A stretch of DNA of 8,093 nucleotides from Oscillospiraceae bacterium (GTDB lineage: Bacteria > Bacillota_A > Clostridia > Oscillospirales > Ruminococcaceae): the NCBI GenBank assembly GCA_017400025.1, contig JAFQAF010000152.1, positions 1-8,093 on the forward strand, given 5' to 3'. The notes below the pieces were generated by a model, which ran no database searches, was not told the origin of the DNA, and was given only the letters and a program-made list of their open reading frames with translations. Below, piece by piece: positions 1 to 5,529 of this stretch. Made by a program: the position numbers and the translations under genes. How positions within the stretch are numbered: position 1 is the stretch's first letter; each line of letters opens with the position of its first letter.

Positions 1-6
1 ATTCAT
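1..6 (-). CDS. Start of an unidentified gene, cut by the window edge
   Basis: Only the first two codons (ATG AAT) are inside the window, so the product cannot be identified. The start is credible because the minus strand carries a near-perfect Shine-Dalgarno, AAAAGGAGG (plus-strand positions 15-23), eight bases before the ATG. A promoter-like pair and a 5' leader hairpin lie just upstream in the correct order. The gene points the same way as the ornithine cyclodeaminase-like gene but is separated from it by two hairpins and its own promoter, so it is probably a separate transcription unit. The ribosome binding site sits inside a strong stem, which suggests translational control. The main alternative is a chance ATG next to a purine-rich stem arm. 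Confidence 0.6.
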
Positions 7-15
7 TTGAATGTC

Positions 16-72
16 CTCCTTTTGATGTCCTTGCAGTTGCCAGACCGCAAGTCTATTTTACATCAAAAGGAG
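16..72 (-). promoter_or_regulatory. Leader hairpin that sequesters the Shine-Dalgarno
   Basis: Positions 61-72 and 16-27 form a perfect 12-bp inverted repeat around a 33-base interior. On the minus-strand transcript the 5' arm is CUCCUUUUGAUG, an anti-Shine-Dalgarno, and the 3' arm is CAUCAAAAGGAG, which is the Shine-Dalgarno of the gene starting at position 6. The predicted transcription start (about 72) coincides with the 5' arm, so the RNA would begin with this stem. The interior can form competing small helices: AGAC/GUCT (54-51 with 45-42), or CTTGC/GCAAG (51-47 with 34-30). This fits a cis-acting translational switch, such as a riboswitch, a protein-bound leader or a thermosensor. I do not recognise a known class. 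Confidence 0.55.
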
Positions 73-78
73 TTACTT

Positions 79-107
79 TTTATACTCACCGCTAAAGCTC
101 TTTTGAA
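79..107 (-). promoter_or_regulatory. Candidate sigma-70-type promoter for the leftmost gene
   Basis: On the minus strand, TTCAAA (plus positions 102-107) is followed after exactly 17 bases by TATAAA (79-84). Transcription would start near 72, at the first base of the Shine-Dalgarno-sequestering hairpin. The -35 element matches the consensus at four of six positions, and it touches the foot of the 106-128 hairpin. No transcript data support it. Confidence 0.45.
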
Positions 108-128
108 CCACCGGCACAGCCGGTGGTT
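106..128. terminator. GC-rich hairpin, possible intrinsic terminator (plus-strand T-run)
   Basis: The arms AACCACCGGC (106-115) and GCCGGTGGTT (119-128) form a perfect 10-bp stem with a 3-base loop. On the plus strand it continues into TTTTCGTTAT. On the minus strand it is followed by CAAAAG, with no U-tract, so it is a weaker terminator in the direction in which the neighbouring genes are transcribed. It may back up the 146-169 hairpin or protect a 3' end. Confidence 0.5.
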
Positions 129-145
129 TTCGTTATACAATAGGA

Positions 146-169
146 AAAGCCGGTCAGATGACCGGCTTT
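146..169. terminator. Bidirectional intrinsic terminator after the ornithine cyclodeaminase-like gene
   Basis: AAAGCCGGTC (146-155) and GACCGGCTTT (160-169) form a perfect 10-bp stem with an AGAT loop. On the plus strand it is followed by GATTTTTTTG. On the minus strand the stem ends in TTTTCC. It lies 11 bases past the minus-strand stop codon at 181-183, so ending that transcript is its obvious role. The longer T-run on the opposite strand suggests it works both ways. Confidence 0.75.
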
Positions 170-180
170 GATTTTTTTGT

Positions 181-1128
181 TTACTGCTTCAGCAGCCAGG
201 CGGCGCATACCACGTCTTCACAGGCCAGACCCTGGGATTCAAATACTGTAATATCTGCATCGGTCAGCCTTGGCTGCACTTTGCCGCTCACAACCTCTGC
301 CAGGTCTCCCAGCAGATGTTTTTCTGTAATCAGACCTTCGTTGAGAGGGAACAGATAGTCGCCGGCTTCGTTTCTGCAGGAATCGTAGTTGTCACAGAAG
401 AATCTGGCTTTTGCTGTACATTCGCTGTCCAGCTCCCTTGCTGTTTTGCTGCATGCACCCACTGCATTGATGTGTGTGCCCGGTTTTATCCACCGGCCCA
501 TCAGCACAGGTGTGCTGCTTGGTGTCACTGTACATACAATATCTGCCTCTGCCACAGCATCTTTGCACTGTTCGTATGCCACAAATTCAATTTCAGGATA
601 TCTTTCCCTGTGCTTTTCACAGAATTTTTCGCTTTCTGCCAGGGTAGGGCACCAGATTGTCACTTTCTTTATATCCCTTACCAGGGTGATTGCATCCAGG
701 TGCATTGTTGCCTGCACACCGCCGCCGATAAGGCACAGGGTGCTGCTGTCTTTTCTTGCCATGTGGTCTGTAGCCAGGGCACTTACCGCACCGGTGCGGA
801 TAGCTGTGATGGCAGTGCCGTCACAGATGCCCTGCAGCTGGCCGTCATCGTTGGAGAACACGGCCACAATGCCCAGATGGCTTGGCAGCCCTTTTGCGTG
901 GTTTGTGTGGAAAGCGGTAATCAGCTTTGCACCGCACACTTCCTCTGTAGGGATAACTGCCGGCATTATACCGAATACCTTGCCGGTATCTACAGGGAAT
1001 ACGCTGCGCAGCTTGTTTTCCATTTTGCCCTCTGCAAAGGCTGTGAAAATACCTTTCATCAGCTCAATACAGTTTTTCATATCCAGCATTTCATTGACCT
1101 GCTGTTCGTTCAGATATCTGATTTCCAT
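181..1128 (-). CDS. Ornithine cyclodeaminase / mu-crystallin family NAD(P)-dependent protein
   Basis: This 315-residue protein has the length and fold pattern of the ornithine cyclodeaminase/mu-crystallin family, cytoplasmic enzymes acting on amino or imino acids with NAD(P)H. Family landmarks are a lysine in CGAK (Lys68), the block TAIRTGAVSALAT around Arg111, and a Rossmann nucleotide-binding loop LIGGGVQA near residues 133-140. The C-terminal segment ITVFESQGLACEDV (293-306) is also typical. At the position where true ornithine cyclodeaminases carry a catalytic Asp in a GxDxxGK motif, this protein reads VGACSKTARELD (223-234). Ketimine reductase, alanine dehydrogenase or opine-type activity is therefore as likely as ornithine cyclisation. 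It has 14 cysteines. The ATG is preceded by AGAGGA eight bases upstream. A separate promoter and the fhs terminator upstream point to independent transcription. The substrate is unknown. Confidence 0.9.
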   Translation of the reverse strand: MEIRYLNEQQVNEMLDMKNCIELMKGIFTAFAEGKMENKLRSVFPVDTGKVFGIMPAVIPTEEVCGAKLITAFHTNHAKGLPSHLGIVAVFSNDDGQLQGICDGTAITAIRTGAVSALATDHMARKDSSTLCLIGGGVQATMHLDAITLVRDIKKVTIWCPTLAESEKFCEKHRERYPEIEFVAYEQCKDAVAEADIVCTVTPSSTPVLMGRWIKPGTHINAVGACSKTARELDSECTAKARFFCDNYDSCRNEAGDYLFPLNEGLITEKHLLGDLAEVVSGKVQPRLTDADITVFESQGLACEDVVCAAWLLKQ

Positions 1129-1163
1129 TTTTCGTTTCCTCTCACAGTGTTTTTATTGGTTTC

Positions 1164-1193
1164 AGTTTAACACATTCAGGGCACCAAAAACAA
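1164..1193 (-). promoter_or_regulatory. Candidate promoter of the ornithine cyclodeaminase-like gene
   Basis: On the minus strand TTGTTT (1188-1193) is separated by 18 bases from TAAACT (1164-1169), which is preceded by TGT as in an extended -10. It lies just past the U-tract of the fhs terminator and about 35 bases before the ATG, so it would transcribe the downstream gene alone. The assignment is by consensus match only. Confidence 0.4.
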
Positions 1194-1196
1194 GAC

Positions 1197-1229
1197 AAAA
1201 AAACCGGGCAGCTGATAAAACCGCCCGGT
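1197..1229 (-). terminator. Intrinsic terminator of fhs
   Basis: On the minus strand ACCGGGC (1229-1223) pairs with GCCCGGT (1209-1203) across a 13-base loop. The stem runs directly into seven T residues (1203-1197, the first of which closes the stem). It begins 16 bases past the fhs stop codon, the expected geometry for a Rho-independent terminator. Confidence 0.85.
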
Positions 1230-1245
1230 AAATTTGTATCATAAA

Positions 1246-2913
1246 TCAGAACAGACCTTTGATAACGCCGTTTTCATCAATGTCAATGTTCAGTGCGGCC
1301 GGTGCCTTTGGCAGACCAGGCATTGTCATAATTTCGCCCATTACTGCCACTACAAAGCCTGCACCTGCAGAAAGTCTCAGTTCACGTACATTCATTGTAA
1401 AGCCTTCCGGTGCTGCCAGCAGGGAAGCATTGTCAGAGAAGGAATACTGTGTCTTTGCAATACATACAGGCAGTCTGTCATAGCCTGCTGCCTTCAGTGT
1501 TTTCAGCATTGTCTGTGCTGATTTTGCAAAAGTCACATCATCTGCACCGTAAATCTTTGTACATACAGCCTTTATTTTTTCATCCACTGTCAGGTCAGCA
1601 TCGTATGTAAAGTTGATTTCTGTGTTGTCCTGCATTACTGCCAGCACTTTTTCTGCCAGCTCTATGCCGCCTTCGCCGCCTTTTGCAAATACTTCACTGT
1701 GTGCGCAGTCCACGCCCATTTCAGCACAGTATGCATATACAGCCTGTCTTTCAGCTTCTGTATCTGTAGGGAAGCTGTTCAGTGCAACAACACATGGCAG
1801 ACCAAAGTTGTCCTTGATGTTGTGGATATGTCTGCCCAGGTTTGGCAGGCCTTTTGCCAGTGCTTCCAGGTTTTCGCTGTTCAGGTCAGCCTTTGCCACA
1901 CCACCGTGGTGTTTCAGTGCCCTGATTGTGGCTACGATAACCACAGCATTAGGTGAAAGACCGTTCATACGGCATTTGATGTCCAGGAACTTTTCTGCGC
2001 CCAGGTCAGCACCGAAGCCTGCTTCTGTTACCACATAGTCGCCCAGCTTCATTGCCAGCTTTGTGGCCACAGCACTGTTGCAGCCGTGTGCAATGTTTGC
2101 AAACGGGCCGCCGTGAATAAGGCAAGGTGTGTTTTCCAGTGTCTGTACCAGGTTAGGATTGATGGCATCCTTCAGCAGGGAAGCCAGTGCACCCTGTACG
2201 CCCAGCTGGCCCACTGTTACAGGTTCGTTTGCATATGTGTAGCCCACAACAATTTTTGCCAGCCTTTCCTTCAGGTCTGCAAGGTCTGATGCCAGGCAGA
2301 ACACAGCCATGATTTCACTGGCAACAGTGATGTCAAAGCCGTCTTCCCTCGGTGTGCCGTTTACTCTGCCGCCCAGACCGTCTGTGATAAAGCGCAGCTG
2401 TCTGTCGTTCATATCCACACAGCGTTTCCATGTCACTCTTCTCGGGTCAATGTTCAGCTGATTGCCCTGATAGATGTGGTTGTCCACCAGTGCTGCCAGC
2501 AGGTTGTTTGCGGCACCGATAGCGTGCAGGTCACCTGTAAAGTGCAGGTTTATATCTTCCATAGGTACCACCTGTGAGTAGCCGCCGCCTGCTGCGCCGC
2601 CTTTTACACCGAAAACAGGACCAAGGCTTGGTTCTCTCAGTGCCAGCACTACGTTTTTGCCCAGTCTTGCCAGACCGTCGCCCAGACCGATGCTTGTGGT
2701 TGTCTTGCCTTCGCCGGCCGGTGTAGGGCTGATTGCTGTAACCAGAATCAGTTTGCCTTTTTTGTCAGGAATGTTTTTCACCTTTGCAAGGTCAATTTTT
2801 GCTTTGTAGTCACCGTAAAGGCTGATTTCTTTCCTTGAAAGCCCCAGCTTTGCGGCTACTTCTTCTATCGGCAGCATCTCTGCCGCCTGTGCAATTTCAA
2901 TATCGCTTCTCAT
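1246..2913 (-). CDS. fhs: Formate-tetrahydrofolate ligase
   Basis: This 555-residue protein matches the normal full length of formate-tetrahydrofolate ligase (10-formyltetrahydrofolate synthetase). The enzyme uses ATP to join formate to tetrahydrofolate in the cytoplasm. It supplies one-carbon units for purines and initiator-tRNA formylation and, in acetogens, forms part of the methyl branch of the Wood-Ljungdahl pathway. The ATP-binding loop TPAGEGKTT is at residues 64-72. The family signature [20 protein letters not shown] follows about 30 residues later, then [13 protein letters not shown], and [12 protein letters not shown] lies in the middle of the protein. The C-terminus (ENGVIKGLF) is complete. 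The start is fixed by AAGGAGG (2923-2929) nine bases upstream. The gene is monocistronic, with its own promoter and terminator. No other Wood-Ljungdahl gene is visible, so a general one-carbon role is the safe reading. Confidence 0.98.
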   Translation of the reverse strand: MRSDIEIAQAAEMLPIEEVAAKLGLSRKEISLYGDYKAKIDLAKVKNIPDKKGKLILVTAISPTPAGEGKTTTSIGLGDGLARLGKNVVLALREPSLGPVFGVKGGAAGGGYSQVVPMEDINLHFTGDLHAIGAANNLLAALVDNHIYQGNQLNIDPRRVTWKRCVDMNDRQLRFITDGLGGRVNGTPREDGFDITVASEIMAVFCLASDLADLKERLAKIVVGYTYANEPVTVGQLGVQGALASLLKDAINPNLVQTLENTPCLIHGGPFANIAHGCNSAVATKLAMKLGDYVVTEAGFGADLGAEKFLDIKCRMNGLSPNAVVIVATIRALKHHGGVAKADLNSENLEALAKGLPNLGRHIHNIKDNFGLPCVVALNSFPTDTEAERQAVYAYCAEMGVDCAHSEVFAKGGEGGIELAEKVLAVMQDNTEINFTYDADLTVDEKIKAVCTKIYGADDVTFAKSAQTMLKTLKAAGYDRLPVCIAKTQYSFSDNASLLAAPEGFTMNVRELRLSAGAGFVVAVMGEIMTMPGLPKAPAALNIDIDENGVIKGLF

Positions 2914-2975
2914 AAGTGGTATCCTCCTTGTGAATAAAAATTTCCTATCCGAAATTACGGACCTTTAACTCCTGT

Positions 2976-3005
2976 ATTCTACCACACAATCAAAAAATTT
3001 GTAAA
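2976..3005 (-). promoter_or_regulatory. Candidate fhs promoter
   Basis: On the minus strand TTTACA (3000-3005) is followed after 18 bases by TAGAAT (2976-2981), preceded by TGG, an extended -10. Both hexamers match the sigma-70/SigA consensus at five of six positions. The predicted leader is about 55 bases, too short for a tetrahydrofolate riboswitch, and no such aptamer motif was seen. It contains only a small TCCG/CGGA hairpin. Confidence 0.6.
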
Positions 3006-3013
3006 GACAACAA

Positions 3014-3029
3014 ATGTATTATAATACAT
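3014..3029. promoter_or_regulatory. Perfect 16-bp palindrome between divergent promoters (putative operator)
   Basis: ATGTATTATAATACAT is identical to its reverse complement. It lies between the candidate fhs -35 (3000-3005) and the candidate rightward -35 (about 3033-3038), where a dimeric regulator could act on both units. It is AT-rich and loosely resembles PerR/Fur-type boxes, but that is not enough to name a regulator. A second perfect palindrome, ATTGTACAAT (3032-3041), overlaps the rightward -35. Confidence 0.4.
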
Positions 3030-3032
3030 ATA

Positions 3033-3062
3033 TTGTACAATTCGCTTGAAATATGGTATAAT
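3033..3062 (+). promoter_or_regulatory. Candidate promoter of the cysteine desulfurase-thiI-cinA operon
   Basis: A consensus TATAAT (3057-3062) is preceded by TGG, giving a strong extended -10. The -35 is weak: TTGTAC at 3033-3038 with 18-base spacing. Transcription would begin near 3069, giving a leader of roughly 100 bases that contains the inverted repeat at 3091-3117. Confidence 0.55.
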
Positions 3063-3090
3063 TCGTAAGATAATATCTGCAATTTATACA

Positions 3091-3117
3091 TCAGCTTTTT
3101 TATCGATAAAAAGCTGA
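3091..3117 (+). repeat. Near-perfect inverted repeat in the operon leader
   Basis: TCAGCTTTTT (3091-3100) and AAAAAGCTGA (3108-3117) form a 10-bp stem around TATCGAT, whose last six bases (ATCGAT) are themselves palindromic. It sits just downstream of the predicted transcription start and about 50 bases before the cysteine desulfurase ATG. No T-run follows on either strand, so it is not a standard terminator. An operator or a leader hairpin is more likely. Confidence 0.5.
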
Positions 3118-3167
3118 ATAATCATTAATAGCTATACTTTAATAAATTTATAACAAAGAGGTTTGGT

Positions 3168-4304
3168 ATGATATATCTTGACAATGCTGCCACCACACCG
3201 GTAAACCCGCAGGTGGCACAGACAATCAGCGAAAGTCTTATGAATGATTTCGGCAACCCGTCATCACTGTATTCCATTGGTGCCAGAAGCGAAATGGCCA
3301 TAGACAAGGCCAGGGAATCTGTGGCAGGCTGCATAGGTGCAAAGGCATCAGAGCTTTATTTCACATCCTGCGCCAGCGAAAGCAACAACATTGCCATCTA
3401 TGGCCTGGCCCTTGCCCGCAAAAACTGGGGCAAAAAAATAATCACCACCGGCTACGAACACCCGGCAGTGCGCAAACCTTACGAACTGCTGCAGGAAATG
3501 GGCTTTGAAATGGTGGAAATCAACCCGGATAAAACAGGTATTGTGGATGAAAATGCCATTGTGGACGCTGTGGACAGCAAAACCTGCCTGGTTACACTTA
3601 TCCATGTAAATAACGAAACCGGCGCAAAGCTGGACATTGAAAAGCTGACAGCCCGTATAAAAGAAAAAAATCCGCGCACAGCCATCCATATCGATGCAGT
3701 GCAGTCCTTTATGAAATACCCTCTGGATGTAAAGAAACTGAAAATAGAAAGCCTTTCCTTTTCAGCACACAAAATCAACGGGCCAAAGGGTATAGGCGGT
3801 CTGTACCTGCGCAGCGGTACAAACATCAAGCCGGTGTTTGTAGGCGGCGGTCAGGAAAAAGGCCTGCGCGCAGGCACAGAAAATATCCACTACATCAAAG
3901 GCGTGGCAAAAGCCTGTGAACTGCTGAAGCCGAACATTATGGCAAATCTGCGCCACTATGCACAGCTGAAGGCAAGACTGCTGGAAGGCCTTGAGCAGTT
4001 TGACAATGTGGTGATAAACAGCCCTGAAAACGCTGCACCGTACACAGTAAACCTGTCTTTCACAGGTTACCGCAGCGAAACCCTGCTCCACTTCCTGGAC
4101 AGCAAGGGCATATGTGTTTCATCCGGTTCAGCCTGTTCAAAGGGCAGCCGGAGCCACACTCTCACAGTTATGAAACTTTCCAATGAAAGAATAGATTCCT
4201 CTCTCCGTGTATCCTTCGGCGTGCAGAACACAGAAAGTGATGTTGATGCACTGCTGGCAGCACTTAAAGAGGCAAAAGAAAAATTACAGAAGGTGAAAAG
4301 ATAA
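3168..4304 (+). CDS. Cysteine desulfurase, NifS/IscS family, likely sulfur donor to ThiI
   Basis: This 378-residue PLP enzyme releases sulfur from L-cysteine as a persulfide on an active-site cysteine and passes it to acceptor proteins. It opens with IYLDNAATTPVNP. Visible residues are His98 in GYEHPA (stacks on PLP), HVNNETG (147-152), Asp176 in HIDAVQS, the PLP lysine Lys202 in SAHKINGPKG, RAGTEN (234-239), and the catalytic Cys323 in SSGSACSKG. The C-terminal RVSFG motif is present, so the protein is complete. The ATG follows AAAGAGG (3155-3161). It overlaps thiI by one base (TAATG), which suggests translational coupling. By analogy with Bacillus NifZ, which is paired with ThiI, its main partner is probably ThiI rather than a general Fe-S scaffold. 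No iscU/sufU is in the window. Confidence 0.96.
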   Translation: MIYLDNAATTPVNPQVAQTISESLMNDFGNPSSLYSIGARSEMAIDKARESVAGCIGAKASELYFTSCASESNNIAIYGLALARKNWGKKIITTGYEHPAVRKPYELLQEMGFEMVEINPDKTGIVDENAIVDAVDSKTCLVTLIHVNNETGAKLDIEKLTARIKEKNPRTAIHIDAVQSFMKYPLDVKKLKIESLSFSAHKINGPKGIGGLYLRSGTNIKPVFVGGGQEKGLRAGTENIHYIKGVAKACELLKPNIMANLRHYAQLKARLLEGLEQFDNVVINSPENAAPYTVNLSFTGYRSETLLHFLDSKGICVSSGSACSKGSRSHTLTVMKLSNERIDSSLRVSFGVQNTESDVDALLAALKEAKEKLQKVKR

Positions 4305-5488
4305 TGAAACAGCTTATTATGTGTTATCTGGGCGAAATGGCTCTCAAAGGCCTGAACAAATCCACATTCGAAGCCCAGCTGATGAAAACAATAAAAAACA
4401 GAATCAAAAACCTGGGCCAGTTCAAAATCTACAAGGCCCAGTCCACATTCTATATTGAACCGGAAGATGAATTCTGCGATGTTGACGCAGCTTTTGAAAA
4501 AGTGAAGAAAATTTTCGGTATTGCTGCAGTTTCAAAGGCTGTTGTGACAGAAAAAAACTTTGATAAAATTGCAGAAATCGCCCCGGTTTACCTTGAAGAT
4601 GCACTGAAAAACGCCCGCACATTCAAGGTTACTGCAAAAAGAAGCGATAAATCCTTTCCTATGGGTTCTCTTGAAATTTCAAAGGAAGTGGGTGCTGCAA
4701 TCCTGCGCAAATTCCACCATCTGAAAGTTGACGTACACAACCCACAGGTTACAGTAATGGTGGAAATCCGCGATTTCGGCGCATATATCCACGAAGCAAA
4801 ACAGCCAGGGGCCGGCGGTATGCCGGTTTCCACATCCGGCAAAGGTGCACTTATGCTTTCCGGCGGTATAGACAGCCCTGTTGCCGCATATATGATGGCA
4901 AAACGCGGCATGTCCATTATGTCCGTGCATCTTGCATCTCCTCCGTACACCAGCGAAAGAGCAAGAAACAAAGTTGTTACACTGGCAGAAAAGCTGACAG
5001 ACTACACCGGCGATATGAACCTGTTCATTGTGCCATTTACCACAGTGCAGGAATACATCCGTGACAACGGCGTACCGGAACTTTTCACTATCCTTATGCG
5101 CCGCAGTATGATGAGAATCACAGAAAAGCTGGCACGCAAATTCGGCGCAGCTGCAATCATCACCGGTGAAAGCCTGGGTCAGGTTGCATCACAGACAATT
5201 GCGGCCATCACAGCCACAAATGCCAGCGTTTCCATGCCTATCTTCCGCCCGGTAATCGGTATGGACAAAACAGAAATCACAGAAATTGCCAGAAAGATAG
5301 ACACATTTGAAACATCTATCCTTCCTTTTGAAGACTGCTGCACAATCTTCACACCTCCTCACCCAAAGACAAAGCCAAGCCTTGAAGAAGTGCTGGCAGC
5401 AGAGGAAGCAATGGGCCTGGAAGAACTTTTCCGCCTGGAAGATGAAGCAACTGCCGAGGCAGAAAAACTGAGAATAAACGTGCAGTAA
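4304..5488 (+). CDS. thiI: tRNA 4-thiouridine synthetase ThiI (short form without rhodanese domain)
   Basis: The protein (394 residues) adenylates uridine 8 of tRNA and replaces its oxygen with sulfur; in some bacteria ThiI also feeds thiazole synthesis. The N-terminal half is a ferredoxin-like plus THUMP tRNA-binding region (about 1-165). The PP-loop ATP pyrophosphatase motif LSGGIDSP is at residues 185-192. GESLGQVASQT (288-298) and EDCCTIF with Cys345/Cys346 follow; one of these corresponds to the catalytic Cys344 of the E. coli enzyme. It ends shortly after, so the C-terminal rhodanese domain of the E. coli protein is absent, as in Bacillus. Sulfur must come from a partner, and the overlapping cysteine desulfurase gene fits that role. 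The start is supported by GAAGGTG (4289-4295). The acidic C-terminus (EEVLAAEEAMGLEELF) is ordinary for the short form. Confidence 0.97.
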   Translation: MKQLIMCYLGEMALKGLNKSTFEAQLMKTIKNRIKNLGQFKIYKAQSTFYIEPEDEFCDVDAAFEKVKKIFGIAAVSKAVVTEKNFDKIAEIAPVYLEDALKNARTFKVTAKRSDKSFPMGSLEISKEVGAAILRKFHHLKVDVHNPQVTVMVEIRDFGAYIHEAKQPGAGGMPVSTSGKGALMLSGGIDSPVAAYMMAKRGMSIMSVHLASPPYTSERARNKVVTLAEKLTDYTGDMNLFIVPFTTVQEYIRDNGVPELFTILMRRSMMRITEKLARKFGAAAIITGESLGQVASQTIAAITATNASVSMPIFRPVIGMDKTEITEIARKIDTFETSILPFEDCCTIFTPPHPKTKPSLEEVLAAEEAMGLEELFRLEDEATAEAEKLRINVQ

Positions 5489-5515
5489 TTTTTCTTGAAT
5501 ATTAACAGACTTACC

Positions 5516-5524
5516 AAAGAGGTG
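5516..5524 (+). promoter_or_regulatory. Ribosome binding site that fixes a TTG start for cinA
   Basis: AAAGAGGTG lies five bases before TTG at 5530. The only in-frame stop upstream is TAA at 5503-5505, and no ATG or GTG lies between. The sequence after the TTG begins directly with the conserved CinA start (xAEIICVGTELLLG), so TTG is the real start. A TTG often lowers expression relative to the upstream genes. Confidence 0.85.
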
Positions 5525-5529
5525 AAAAT

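Noticed and set aside
316..1231. Long plus-strand open frames opposite the ornithine cyclodeaminase-like gene
   Set aside because: The minus-strand protein has clear family motifs across this interval. The plus-strand translations are low-complexity Cys/His/Ser-rich shadows without domains.
2914..2975. Tetrahydrofolate riboswitch in the fhs leader
   Set aside because: The leader is only about 55 bases from the predicted start site and shows none of the expected aptamer helices. Only a 4-bp hairpin is visible.
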